Shown in pieces: positions 41,582 to 49,860 of a stretch of 64,000 nucleotides of DNA (position 1 is its first letter; each line of letters begins with the position of its first letter). The translations under genes were made by a program, and so were the position numbers. Under the pieces are notes generated by a model. It was not told the origin of the DNA. It worked only from the letters and a program-made list of their open reading frames with translations, and did no database searches. Location of the stretch: the NCBI GenBank assembly GCA_027068085.1, contig JAMOUQ010000045.1, positions 27,631 to 91,630 on the forward strand, in the 5' to 3' direction. Source of the stretch: Desulfobacteraceae bacterium. GTDB taxonomy: Bacteria; Desulfobacterota; Desulfobacteria; Desulfobacterales; Desulfosarcinaceae.

Positions 41582-44452
41582 TTACTGCGGCCCGGCTTCC
41601 GGCAGGGCCGTGAAGACAGCCGCCCTGGCATTGTCCAGGTACTGTTTGGCCAGACGGTTGATCTCCTGCGCCGTGATGGAGGCATAATCCGATTCTATGC
41701 TTCGGCTCCAGTCAAGCTGCTGGGGGTAACGGGTGCAACCTGTCAGGACCGAATCCAGCCAGTATGAATTTGTCTGGCGCATATCACGGATGCCGGTCAG
41801 CACCGGATCTTTGGCCCGGAGCAGCTCGTCCCGGGAAATACCGCCGGCAGCCAGGCCGGCGGCAATCTGCTCCACGGCCACCTCCACCTTGCCGGCCTGG
41901 CCGGGTGCAATCTGAATGAAAGCCTGCAGCAGTCCGTAACCGGGGTAAGCCCGGAAAGAGCGGTTGAAGGCCACCGGCGAATACGAGACACCGAGCTGCT
42001 CCCTGATTTTCACCCTCAGGCGCTCGGAAAACACCTCCGCCAGCAGAGACAGCCGCCGCGTGCGCCCGATATTCCAGAAATCCGCGGTGGGATAGGCGAC
42101 CACCAGCAGAGCCTTGGGGATCCGGCTGGGAACCTTTACGGTCAGCCGGCGGCCGCAGGGAAATAGAGGACCTTTCCCGGCGGCAGCGGGCAAGGAATGC
42201 CTGGCAGGCAGGGCGCCGAAATATCGCCGCGCCAGGCGGGCCATTTCATCCGGATCCAAATCGCCCACCATGGAGACTTCAAGGACCTGACCGGCTATGG
42301 CCGGCCGGAGCCATCTTTCGACATCGCCGAGGGTGAGCCGGCTGAAATCATCCCAGTCCGGCAACCCGAAACGGCTGTCACCCCCTGCCAGAAACCGACG
42401 TCCTTTTAAAATCAACAGGCCTTCCGGAGTCGTTGCCAGCTTCCGGAACCGGAGCCTGAAACGCTGCATGGCGAGGCTGTAAGCCGGCGGCCTGAACCCC
42501 GGATCACGGAAAAAAGTGGCCAGCAGCTGACACAGCAGTTCGGCCTCATCGGCCGTTGCCCGGCCGGACAGAAGGAAATGATCTTCCTTGACCTGGAAAC
42601 TGAAATCAGCCGTCCTGCCCGCCAGCGCCCTTTCCAGGGCCTGCTTGTCCATGGAGCCGAAACCGGACTCATTTATCACTTCTTCGGTCAGACGGGCCAG
42701 ACCGGGCAACTGTTGCGGCTGGCCCGCCTGACCTGCCCCGAAAGCCACATTGACTGCCACGGTTCCGGCTTCATAGGTGGTCTTTTTAAGATTCAGGCGC
42801 ACCCCGTTGGCCAGCGCGATCTGCAACAGCCCCAGGTCCCGCACCGTTTTCCGGGCAACGACCGGCGCCTTGCCGGCAAATTTCAGATAAGGAAACTCAG
42901 CCCGGCTTCGGCTCAGAACAGGCCTGATCTTGCTGCGACCGCTCTTTTTCCAGACAGCGGCTATCTTCCGGCGGGCCGTATCACCGCGCCCCAGATCCAG
43001 ATTGCCCGTAACAGCCACCAGCCTGTGGCGGGGAGCCCACATCTGCCTCAAGGCCCGGTTCACATCATCCACCGTGGCTGCTTCAATCAGTGGTGCCAAC
43101 AGATCCCGCTTTTGGGACGGAGACAAGATCACCCTGCCGCTGCCGAAATCCGTCAGGATCTGCCGGGCCCACTGCCTGCTCTTGCGCGTGGGAGACTTCT
43201 TGACAGCTTCGTCCAAAACCGCCAGCCACTTTTTGCGGGCCATTTCCAGTTCTTCCGCGGTAACACCGAAAACTACGGCGGCTCTCAGCGTCTGTTCCAT
43301 ATCCGCCAGGGCGGCCTCCCATTTGCCGGGGTCACACTGGGCCCCGATCTCCGCCAGGCGATATCTTCTCAAAAAATCATAACTCGCCATCCAGGCCTCG
43401 GTATACACGGCCTGCGGACTGTTCAGCTTGTCCTGCAGCCGGCGGTCGATTATCCAGGCTGCCATGTCGCGCAATAATTCTTCTCTTCGTTCCCGGAGAT
43501 TATCGTAATTATTCTCCAGGTTGACTATGGTCTCTATGCTGATGGAAGTCTTTCCTGCTTCGGGCTCGTGATGGTAAAAAACCTCCAGCCCGTTATGACG
43601 AACGCGGCCCGGATCAGGTTCCGGGCGTGCCGGGGCGCGCCCCTTCATGGAGGAAAAGGCATTCCGGATCAGATGTTCAACCTTCCCGGCATCGAAATCG
43701 CCCACCGCCACCAGCACCATCCTCTCCGGGCGATACCAGGTGTCATAAAATTCTTTCAGCAAGCGCCTGTCGGCACTTTTCAACACTTCCTCCTTGCCGA
43801 TGGGAAGCCTGTCGGGCACCAGGGTCCCGGCAAATTCAAAGGCCAGCTTGGCCTTGAAAGTCCTGTAGCCGGCCGAATCACGCGCCCGCTTTTCGGCCAG
43901 CACCACCTTGGTTTCATTTTTTATCTCTTCATCCAGCAACAGGGCGCCTTCGGCGTAATCACGAAATACAAGGAGCCCTTCCGCGATACTTTCACGATCG
44001 CCCCGCGGCAGGACCAGATCGTAGACCGTGCGGTCGAAACCGGTGTGGGCATTGGCGTCCGGCCCGAACTGCATGCCTATCGTCTGGAAAAATTCTACCA
44101 GCTTGCCAGGCGGAAAATGGGTGGTCCCGTTAAACATCATATGCTCGAGCAGATGGGCGATGCCCTGCTGCCTGTCGGTTTCGTACAACGAACCTGCAGC
44201 CACATACAGATGCATGCTGACCCGCCGGCGGGGATGCCGGTTGGCGGCCAGTATGTACCTGAAACCATTGGGCAGGACGCCAAAAGTCAAATCCGGGTCC
44301 GGCTCGAGATCACTTCGTTCATGGGGCCATTTCGCAGCCTTTCCCGCCTGATGCCTGACCGCTCCCGGCAGGCTGCAGCCGGCAATCAAGGCCCAAATCA
44401 ACACCCACGAAACAAGCAACACCCCTGATCTGTCTCTTGAAAATCTGCCCAT
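41582..44452 (-). CDS. M16 family zinc metalloprotease, PqqL-like lipoprotein
   Basis: Full-length two-half insulinase-type protease, 956 residues. The N-terminus has a lipoprotein signal ending LIAGC. The inverted zinc site HLLEHMMFNG (HxxEH) is near residue 95, with the distal Glu expected in the downstream helix around ENETKVVLAEKRA. The C-terminal half (from LGLLQIALANGVRL) is the inactive M16 half that completes the chamber. The ATG at 44452 has GGGAGG six bases upstream; the TTG two codons before is less likely. It should degrade peptides in the periplasm. It stands alone, convergent with the ABC operon (16-bp gap). Confidence 0.9.
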   Translation of the reverse strand: MGRFSRDRSGVLLVSWVLIWALIAGCSLPGAVRHQAGKAAKWPHERSDLEPDPDLTFGVLPNGFRYILAANRHPRRRVSMHLYVAAGSLYETDRQQGIAHLLEHMMFNGTTHFPPGKLVEFFQTIGMQFGPDANAHTGFDRTVYDLVLPRGDRESIAEGLLVFRDYAEGALLLDEEIKNETKVVLAEKRARDSAGYRTFKAKLAFEFAGTLVPDRLPIGKEEVLKSADRRLLKEFYDTWYRPERMVLVAVGDFDAGKVEHLIRNAFSSMKGRAPARPEPDPGRVRHNGLEVFYHHEPEAGKTSISIETIVNLENNYDNLRERREELLRDMAAWIIDRRLQDKLNSPQAVYTEAWMASYDFLRRYRLAEIGAQCDPGKWEAALADMEQTLRAAVVFGVTAEELEMARKKWLAVLDEAVKKSPTRKSRQWARQILTDFGSGRVILSPSQKRDLLAPLIEAATVDDVNRALRQMWAPRHRLVAVTGNLDLGRGDTARRKIAAVWKKSGRSKIRPVLSRSRAEFPYLKFAGKAPVVARKTVRDLGLLQIALANGVRLNLKKTTYEAGTVAVNVAFGAGQAGQPQQLPGLARLTEEVINESGFGSMDKQALERALAGRTADFSFQVKEDHFLLSGRATADEAELLCQLLATFFRDPGFRPPAYSLAMQRFRLRFRKLATTPEGLLILKGRRFLAGGDSRFGLPDWDDFSRLTLGDVERWLRPAIAGQVLEVSMVGDLDPDEMARLARRYFGALPARHSLPAAAGKGPLFPCGRRLTVKVPSRIPKALLVVAYPTADFWNIGRTRRLSLLAEVFSERLRVKIREQLGVSYSPVAFNRSFRAYPGYGLLQAFIQIAPGQAGKVEVAVEQIAAGLAAGGISRDELLRAKDPVLTGIRDMRQTNSYWLDSVLTGCTRYPQQLDWSRSIESDYASITAQEINRLAKQYLDNARAAVFTALPEAGPQ

Positions 44453-44778
44453 TGTCAACCTCCCTTGACAGGCACCGGAAACTTTCTGGAAAGTTCATCG
44501 CCCCGCACAGGATCGTATCTGCCCGGCCGGCATTTGCTCCGTTTTGCGTGGGACCTGTTTCTTTTGCCGGCGCAGCATTTTGGTTGCCCGGCCACGGCAG
44601 GCAAAAAAATAACCCGGATCCGTGCAAAAGCAAGCGTAATTTCTATGGCGGAAGGAAAAACCGGAAGCCCTATCGACTGGACCGGTCTGCCGGCAAGATA
44701 TTTTGCGGCCGGTTTGAAAAAGGCTTCGCCGCAGATGAAACGGAGATGATCTGCGGCGAAGACATCTGCCGGACGGCA
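44453..44778 (-). terminator. Gene-free stretch with terminator for the winged-helix gene
   Basis: Within this 326-bp gap, TTCGCCGCAGAT (44725-44736) pairs perfectly with ATCTGCGGCGAA (44749-44760). On the minus strand GCCTTTTTC follows, so this 12-bp stem is a good Rho-independent terminator for the gene ending at 44779. The rest is the presumed promoter of the M16 protease; no clear boxes and no gene were seen. Confidence 0.7.
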
Positions 44779-45135
44779 TTAGGATTTGATATAGACGCCA
44801 CGGGATTTTGATTTGATTTTGCCCTTCTTGGTGAGCTTGTACAAAGCATTGGAGAGCTGGCGGGATTCCAACTTGGTTTTTTCCCTGAGCTTGGCGATGT
44901 TGGCGCCGTTGCGGCTTCTTCTGATCACCTCGTAGACCTTCTCCAGGACAGTCATCTTTTTGGCGGCGGCCGCCTTTGGTGCGGTTTTCTTCTTGGCCGT
45001 GGCTTTCTTGGCCGTGGCCTTCTTGGCCGGAGCCGCCTTCAATTTCTCCACCTGCTGGCTCACCTTTTCGACACGCTTCGAAAGATCGACCAGAGCCTTG
45101 GCAATCGATGCAAGCTGTGCTTTTACGTTAGCCAT
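44779..45135 (-). CDS. Lys/Ala-rich winged-helix DNA-binding protein (histone H1-like layout)
   Basis: Basic protein of 118 residues in three parts: an N-terminal coiled coil (about 5-32, IAKALVDLSKRVEKVSQQ), a Lys/Ala/Thr linker with tandem KKATAKKATAKKK repeats (about 37-62), and a C-terminal winged helix (MTVLEKVYEVIRRSRNG, KLREKTKLESRQLSNALYKL, GKIKSKSRGVYIKS). The linker is encoded by a short tandem DNA repeat near 44996-45030. This layout suggests an oligomeric nucleoid-associated protein or regulator. It has a strong AGGAGG start signal and its own terminator, so it is a monocistronic, probably abundant product. Specific function is not known to me. Confidence 0.8.
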   Translation of the reverse strand: MANVKAQLASIAKALVDLSKRVEKVSQQVEKLKAAPAKKATAKKATAKKKTAPKAAAAKKMTVLEKVYEVIRRSRNGANIAKLREKTKLESRQLSNALYKLTKKGKIKSKSRGVYIKS

Positions 45136-45551
45136 CGTTCTACCTCCTTAATGATTTAATATACTTGCAAAATTTACCTCTTCTTTTCTGCCCTAATACA
45201 AGAATCAGTAAAAGTCAACACCTTACTAGTCAAAAGGGGCAAAATTTTCAAATTTTTCATATCCTTCCCATAAAACTTTTCTTCAGGGCCTTGAACTTCA
45301 GAGTCATTCAGCCCGTTTTCCCTTTTTGCTACCCCTGATGAAGCACGGGCGCAAATATCGTCATTTATAATTGATATCATTGCATATTCTGGCATTTCTA
45401 TCTGCCGGACAGATAAATATCTTCTATTGCGGTTGACAACAAATCTCAAAAAGCTTAGTTCTAAACACTGTCAGTTAATTGCTGACCGTCCACAATATCG
45501 ACGGTGAGCAGTAGTCGAAAAGCACTATATGTAGTGGCTTGGTAGAGGAAA
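45136..45551. promoter_or_regulatory. AT-rich divergent promoter region
   Basis: A 416-bp AT-rich region between the divergent winged-helix and helicase genes. On the minus strand TTGACT occurs twice (near 45226 and 45211), with loosely matching -10 boxes (TACTGA; TATTAG), so one of them probably serves the winged-helix gene. On the plus strand ACCGTC...GACGGT (45484-45505) and CACTA...TAGTG near 45523-45536 are small inverted repeats ahead of the helicase. A 91-codon frame on the minus strand (45174-45449) has no start signal or domain and is not called. Confidence 0.35.
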
Positions 45552-47498
45552 ATGAGTACTGCCGGCAAGTATAAGATCGATTACCGCCGCCAGCTGAACC
45601 CGGCCCAGTATGAAGCAGTCATGCACGGGCAGGGGCCTTTGCTCGTAATAGCCGGCGCCGGAAGTGGAAAGACGCGCACGCTGACATACCGCGTGGCCCG
45701 TCTGGTAGAAGACGGGATAGCTGCTTCATCGATCCTCCTGCTGTCCTTCACCCGCAAGGCCTCCCGGGAAATGCTGGCCAGAGCGGCGAGTCTGCTGGAC
45801 CGGCGCTGCCGTGAAGTAGGCGGAGGCACTTTCCACTCCTTCGCCAATTCGGTCCTGCGCTGCTGGAAGGACCGGATAGGTTTTGCCGAAGGATTCACCA
45901 TCATCGACAGGGCCGACAGTGAAGACCTGATCGGCATGGTGTCCAAGACCCACTCCGCCGCGGCCAAGGCGAAGCTCAAAAGACTCCCCCGCAAATCCAC
46001 CCTGGCCACCATATTCAGCCGGGCGATCAACAAGCATGTCGATCTTGAAGACGTGGTCTGCCGCGAGTACCCGCAGTTCGTTAATCTTCTGGACGAAATT
46101 CTCTCCATCCACCATGAATACCGGGAGCAAAAACGCATCCATCGCCTGGTGGACTACGACGACCTTTTAACCCTTCTGCTGAAGCTGCTCCGCGAATGCC
46201 CGGATGTCCGCCGGGAAATCGTCACAACTTACCGCCATGTTATGGTGGATGAATATCAGGATACAAATTATATCCAATCCCGGCTGATAACCCTGATGGC
46301 AAATCCGGAAAACAATATCATGGTGGTGGGAGACGATGCCCAAAGCATTTATGCTTTCAGGGGCGCGAATTTCAAGAATATCATAAGCTTTCCGGAGCGC
46401 TTCCCGGGCACGCGGATCATAAAACTGGAGGAAAACTACCGCAGCATTCAACCCATCCTGGATCTGACCAACAGGATTATAGAGCAGGCTGAAGAAAAAT
46501 TCTCGAAGCGCCTTTTCACGCGGCGCAAGGGAGGACGGCTGCCCCAGCTGGTGGCCACCGCCGACGAGCACCTCCAGTCCATGTTCGTGGCCAGCGAAAT
46601 AGCAAGGCTGCAGCGCAGGGGGGTTGCGCTTTCCGATGTGGCGGTCTTGTTCCGGGCCGGATTTCATGCCTTCGATCTGGAAATGGAGCTGACCCGCCGC
46701 AACCTGCCGTTTGTAAAATACGGCGGCTTCAAATTCATGGAATCGGCCCATATCAAAGACCTGCTGGCCCACCTCAGAATAGTGGCATCTGCCAACGACC
46801 GTTTGAGCTGGTACCGGGCACTGAATCTGGTGGACAGGGTGGGACCGGCAACGGCCGAAAAATTGTTCAGGGCCGTAAGCCGGGACGGCATCCAGGCCCT
46901 TGAAGGCGCGTGCAAAAAGCTGCCCTCCCTAGGCGGTCTGACAGAGGCCCTCGCCGCCATGCAGGCAGATGGCCTTGCTCCCGCAAAAATCGGTGAAATC
47001 GCCCTGCGCCATTATCTGCCGATCCTCAGACAACGCTTCGACGACCATCCCAAACGCCTCCGCGATCTGGAGCAGCTGCTGACCATCATGGAACGTTACG
47101 ACCGGCTGGAAGACTTCCTGGACGACATGGTCCTGGAACCTCCGGCCAGCAGTGTGAACAACCAACTGGCACCCGAAGACCACCGCGGCGACAATCTGGT
47201 TTTATCCACCATCCATTCGGCCAAGGGTCTCGAATGGCACACGGTCTTCATCATCTGGGCCCTGGACGGACGTTTTCCTTCTTTTCACAGCCTGGACAGC
47301 GGAGACAGCCTGGAAGAAGAACGCCGTCTGATGTACGTGGCCGCCACCAGGGCCCGCGAAAACCTGATCATCACCTTCCCCGCCCAGGTCTACGACCGCA
47401 GCAGCGGCACGGTTCTGTACCGGCCCTGCCGCTTTCTCGAACCGATAGCCGAAAATTATCTCGAGCGCCGTTACATCGAAAGAGCCGATCAGATTTGA
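45552..47498 (+). CDS. UvrD/Rep-family SF1 DNA helicase
   Basis: ATP-dependent 3'-5' helicase of 648 residues, at the short end of the UvrD/Rep/PcrA range. Motifs: Q-motif region LNPAQYEAVMHGQG; Walker A AGAGSGKTRTL; motif Ia (LLLSFTRKASREM); Walker B with DEYQDTN (about 240); motif III (VVGDDAQSIYAFRGA); motif IV (KLEENYRS); motif V (LSTIHSAKGLEW); motif VI (YVAATRARENL). Domain 2B is present but compact. It is probably involved in repair or replication restart. It is monocistronic or leads into the phosphate permease gene 75 bp downstream. Confidence 0.92.
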   Translation: MSTAGKYKIDYRRQLNPAQYEAVMHGQGPLLVIAGAGSGKTRTLTYRVARLVEDGIAASSILLLSFTRKASREMLARAASLLDRRCREVGGGTFHSFANSVLRCWKDRIGFAEGFTIIDRADSEDLIGMVSKTHSAAAKAKLKRLPRKSTLATIFSRAINKHVDLEDVVCREYPQFVNLLDEILSIHHEYREQKRIHRLVDYDDLLTLLLKLLRECPDVRREIVTTYRHVMVDEYQDTNYIQSRLITLMANPENNIMVVGDDAQSIYAFRGANFKNIISFPERFPGTRIIKLEENYRSIQPILDLTNRIIEQAEEKFSKRLFTRRKGGRLPQLVATADEHLQSMFVASEIARLQRRGVALSDVAVLFRAGFHAFDLEMELTRRNLPFVKYGGFKFMESAHIKDLLAHLRIVASANDRLSWYRALNLVDRVGPATAEKLFRAVSRDGIQALEGACKKLPSLGGLTEALAAMQADGLAPAKIGEIALRHYLPILRQRFDDHPKRLRDLEQLLTIMERYDRLEDFLDDMVLEPPASSVNNQLAPEDHRGDNLVLSTIHSAKGLEWHTVFIIWALDGRFPSFHSLDSGDSLEEERRLMYVAATRARENLIITFPAQVYDRSSGTVLYRPCRFLEPIAENYLERRYIERADQI

Positions 47499-47572
47499 TT
47501 TGCTTTAACCCCTTTCACATGTTAAGAGGCGGGCGGAAAAAATATTTCTGAAAGGCGGACAGCGTCTGATAG

Positions 47573-48799
47573 ATGGGACACGAATTCGCGATCCTGATTG
47601 CAGGTTATGCCTTCGGTTTTTACATGGCATGGAATATAGGGGCCAACGACGTGGCCAATTCCATGGCTTCTGCCGTGGGCGCCAAGGCTATCACCATCCG
47701 GCAGGCCATCGTCATCGCCGCCGTGCTCAATATAACCGGAGCGACCCTGATCGGCTCTCACGTAACCAACACCATCCGCAAGGGCATAGTCTCCACCGAA
47801 GTACTGAGCGATCCTCACCTGGCGCTGATAGGCGCCTTGTCGGCCCTGCTGGCCGCCGCCCTGTGGGTGTCTTTCGCGACCTGGCGTTCTTTGCCGGTAT
47901 CGACCACCCATGCCATCGTGGGGGCGATGATCGGCTTCGGAATCATGGCCGGCGGAACCGACGTGATCAACTGGGGCAAACTCGGCGCCGTGGTCCTGAG
48001 CTGGATCATATCGCCCATCTTCAGTCTGATAATCGGGTTCATAATGTTCCGGGTAATCGTCAAGACGATTCTTTCCCGCAAAGACAGTCTGATGGTCGCC
48101 CTTAGGCTTTCACCGATTTTCATCGGCATGGCATGCTTCGTCGTGGTTCTTTCATTTCTTTTCAAAACCCCCCTCGGCAAAAGACTTTCCATCAGCACCC
48201 CCATGGCCTTCGCCCTGGCCTTACCGGCCGCCGTCGGCCTCGGGTTTCTGGGAAGATACTTGCTGGAAAGAATATCCGGCAAAGCGCGGGACAGCAATGC
48301 TGAAGAAATCTTCCGCCGCATTCAGATAGGAACTTCGTGCTACGTGGCCCTGGCCCAGGGAGCAAACGACGTCGCCAACGCCATCGGCCCCCTGGCGGTC
48401 ATCTATTTCCTGGTCAAAACAGGGTCGGTGGGAGCCAAGGTTCCCGTCCCCCTGTTTCTGCTTTTTTTCGGAGGAATCGGAATAGCCTGCGGCATAGCCA
48501 TGGCCGGTTACAGGGTTATGACCACCATGGGAACCAAGATAACGACCCTGACCAACACACGCGGGTTCGCCGTCGATTTTGCGGCCGCAACCACGGTCCT
48601 GATGGCTTCCAAGATGGGCCTGCCCGTGTCAACCACCCATGCCGCCGTGGGCGGCGTCATGGGGGTCGGTTTTGCAAGAGGGCTGGAAGCCGTAAATTTT
48701 CGCATCATTTTTCAAATCATGATATACTGGATTCTGACTGTTCCGGCAGCGGCGCTGACCAGTATGCTGCTGTTCAAAATCATTGAAAGTCTATTATGA
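47573..48799 (+). CDS. pit: PiT-family inorganic phosphate permease
   Basis: Low-affinity phosphate (or metal-phosphate) symporter with 408 residues and about ten helices. The internal duplication typical of the family is clear: GANDVANSMASAVGA near the N-terminus and QGANDVANAIGPLAV near residue 260, and the paired STTHAIVGAMIGFG and STTHAAVGGVMGVG. The central loop is short. It is followed after 15 bp by a DUF47 protein, a common partner that is thought to regulate PiT transport. Confidence 0.94.
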   Translation: MGHEFAILIAGYAFGFYMAWNIGANDVANSMASAVGAKAITIRQAIVIAAVLNITGATLIGSHVTNTIRKGIVSTEVLSDPHLALIGALSALLAAALWVSFATWRSLPVSTTHAIVGAMIGFGIMAGGTDVINWGKLGAVVLSWIISPIFSLIIGFIMFRVIVKTILSRKDSLMVALRLSPIFIGMACFVVVLSFLFKTPLGKRLSISTPMAFALALPAAVGLGFLGRYLLERISGKARDSNAEEIFRRIQIGTSCYVALAQGANDVANAIGPLAVIYFLVKTGSVGAKVPVPLFLLFFGGIGIACGIAMAGYRVMTTMGTKITTLTNTRGFAVDFAAATTVLMASKMGLPVSTTHAAVGGVMGVGFARGLEAVNFRIIFQIMIYWILTVPAAALTSMLLFKIIESLL

Positions 48800-48814
48800 G
48801 CCAAGGAGAGTCTC

Positions 48815-49483
48815 ATGCGCCTTCCCTTTTTGTCCATGTTCATAACATCGCCTTTCGCAGGGCTCCAGGAGCACGCAGAGAAGGTCAAGGAATGCGCCTG
48901 GGCCTTTCAGACAGCCTTCGAATGTTATAACGCCAGGGACTGTAACACTTTCGATGAGCTGCGCCGGGAAGTTCGCAGCCTGGAAAACCAGGCCGACGCC
49001 ATCAAAAGACGCATCCGGGGTCACCTTCCCAAGGGAACCCTGATGCCGGTGGACAAGTTTGAACTGTTCCGCTATCTGAGGGAGCAGGACAATGTTCTGG
49101 ATGCAATGGACGACGCCCTGGACTGGCTGTCTTACCGCCCCGAGTCGGGCATTCCCGAAAAACTGACCAAGGATTTCTTTCTGCTCGTGGACGCGGTAAT
49201 CAACCCGGTTGAACTGCTGGTCGAGATGGTGGCCGAAGCCCGTAAGTATTTCCGCAATTATTCGGAACGCCAGCGGGTAAAAGTCAAAGACATAATCCGC
49301 CGCCTGCGGCGCCAGGAACAGGAAGCTGACACCCTTGAAGACCTCATCAAGCACAAGGTTTTCAGTCTGGAGCAAAATGCCATCGTGGTGTTCCACCTGA
49401 CAAGGCTGGCCGAGACCATCGGCCATGTGGCAGATCATGCCGAAAACGCCGGAGACATGATGCGAGCCATGGTCGCCCGCTGA
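48815..49483 (+). CDS. DUF47/PhoU-like phosphate transport regulator (TIGR00153 type)
   Basis: All-helical protein of 222 residues related to PhoU. It starts MRLPFLSMFITSPFAGLQEHAEK after an AGGAG signal. Typical segments are ENQADAIKRRIRGHLPKG, LREQDNVLDAMDDALDWL and DTLEDLIKHKVFSLE, where paired acidic residues in DUF47/PhoU proteins bind metals. The consistent pit-DUF47 pair implies control of the permease encoded just upstream. It is the last gene before a strand switch. Confidence 0.9.
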   Translation: MRLPFLSMFITSPFAGLQEHAEKVKECAWAFQTAFECYNARDCNTFDELRREVRSLENQADAIKRRIRGHLPKGTLMPVDKFELFRYLREQDNVLDAMDDALDWLSYRPESGIPEKLTKDFFLLVDAVINPVELLVEMVAEARKYFRNYSERQRVKVKDIIRRLRRQEQEADTLEDLIKHKVFSLEQNAIVVFHLTRLAETIGHVADHAENAGDMMRAMVAR

Positions 49484-49531
49484 ACCTTGACCGAAACATG
49501 AAAACCGCGGAGCCGGCCTGTAGGCCAGGCG

Positions 49532-49777
49532 CTATTGCCTGAAAAACGCCCACCAGAGGTAAACCACCAAAGCCACCAGGGCAACGCCGAAAGACAGGTA
49601 CGATTTCCAGTCCATCTTACGAACCGCCATGCCATGGGGCCCCACTTTACCTATCTTGGTCTTGCAGTAAGGGCAGACCTCGGCCTCCATCTTGACATAG
49701 GCATAGCATTCAGGACATTTTTTGGTGACGTAATCGACCCGCTCCCCTTTTCCTTTGTTTGTTCCCTTCAGAGCCAT
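49532..49777 (-). CDS. Small zinc-ribbon membrane protein
   Basis: Protein of 81 residues. An N-terminal zinc ribbon (VTKKCPECYAYVKMEAEVCPYC) is followed by a basic segment and one C-terminal transmembrane helix (YLSFGVALVALVVYLWWAFF). The family was not identified beyond this layout. It is transcribed toward the phosphate operon and lies downstream of the PpiD gene by a reverse-facing gap of 83 bp, possibly within the ppiD transcript's 3' region. Confidence 0.75.
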   Translation of the reverse strand: MALKGTNKGKGERVDYVTKKCPECYAYVKMEAEVCPYCKTKIGKVGPHGMAVRKMDWKSYLSFGVALVALVVYLWWAFFRQ

Positions 49778-49860
49778 TTAACCACACCCCGCTTCGTCCG
49801 GAGCCGGCCGGCCTCCAAACTCCGGCCTGTCCCCGGGCTTTTCATCCACCGGAAGTCTGT

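Noticed and set aside
45174..45449. 91-codon minus-strand ORF upstream of the winged-helix gene
   Set aside because: It covers the presumed promoter, has no Shine-Dalgarno and no recognisable domain.
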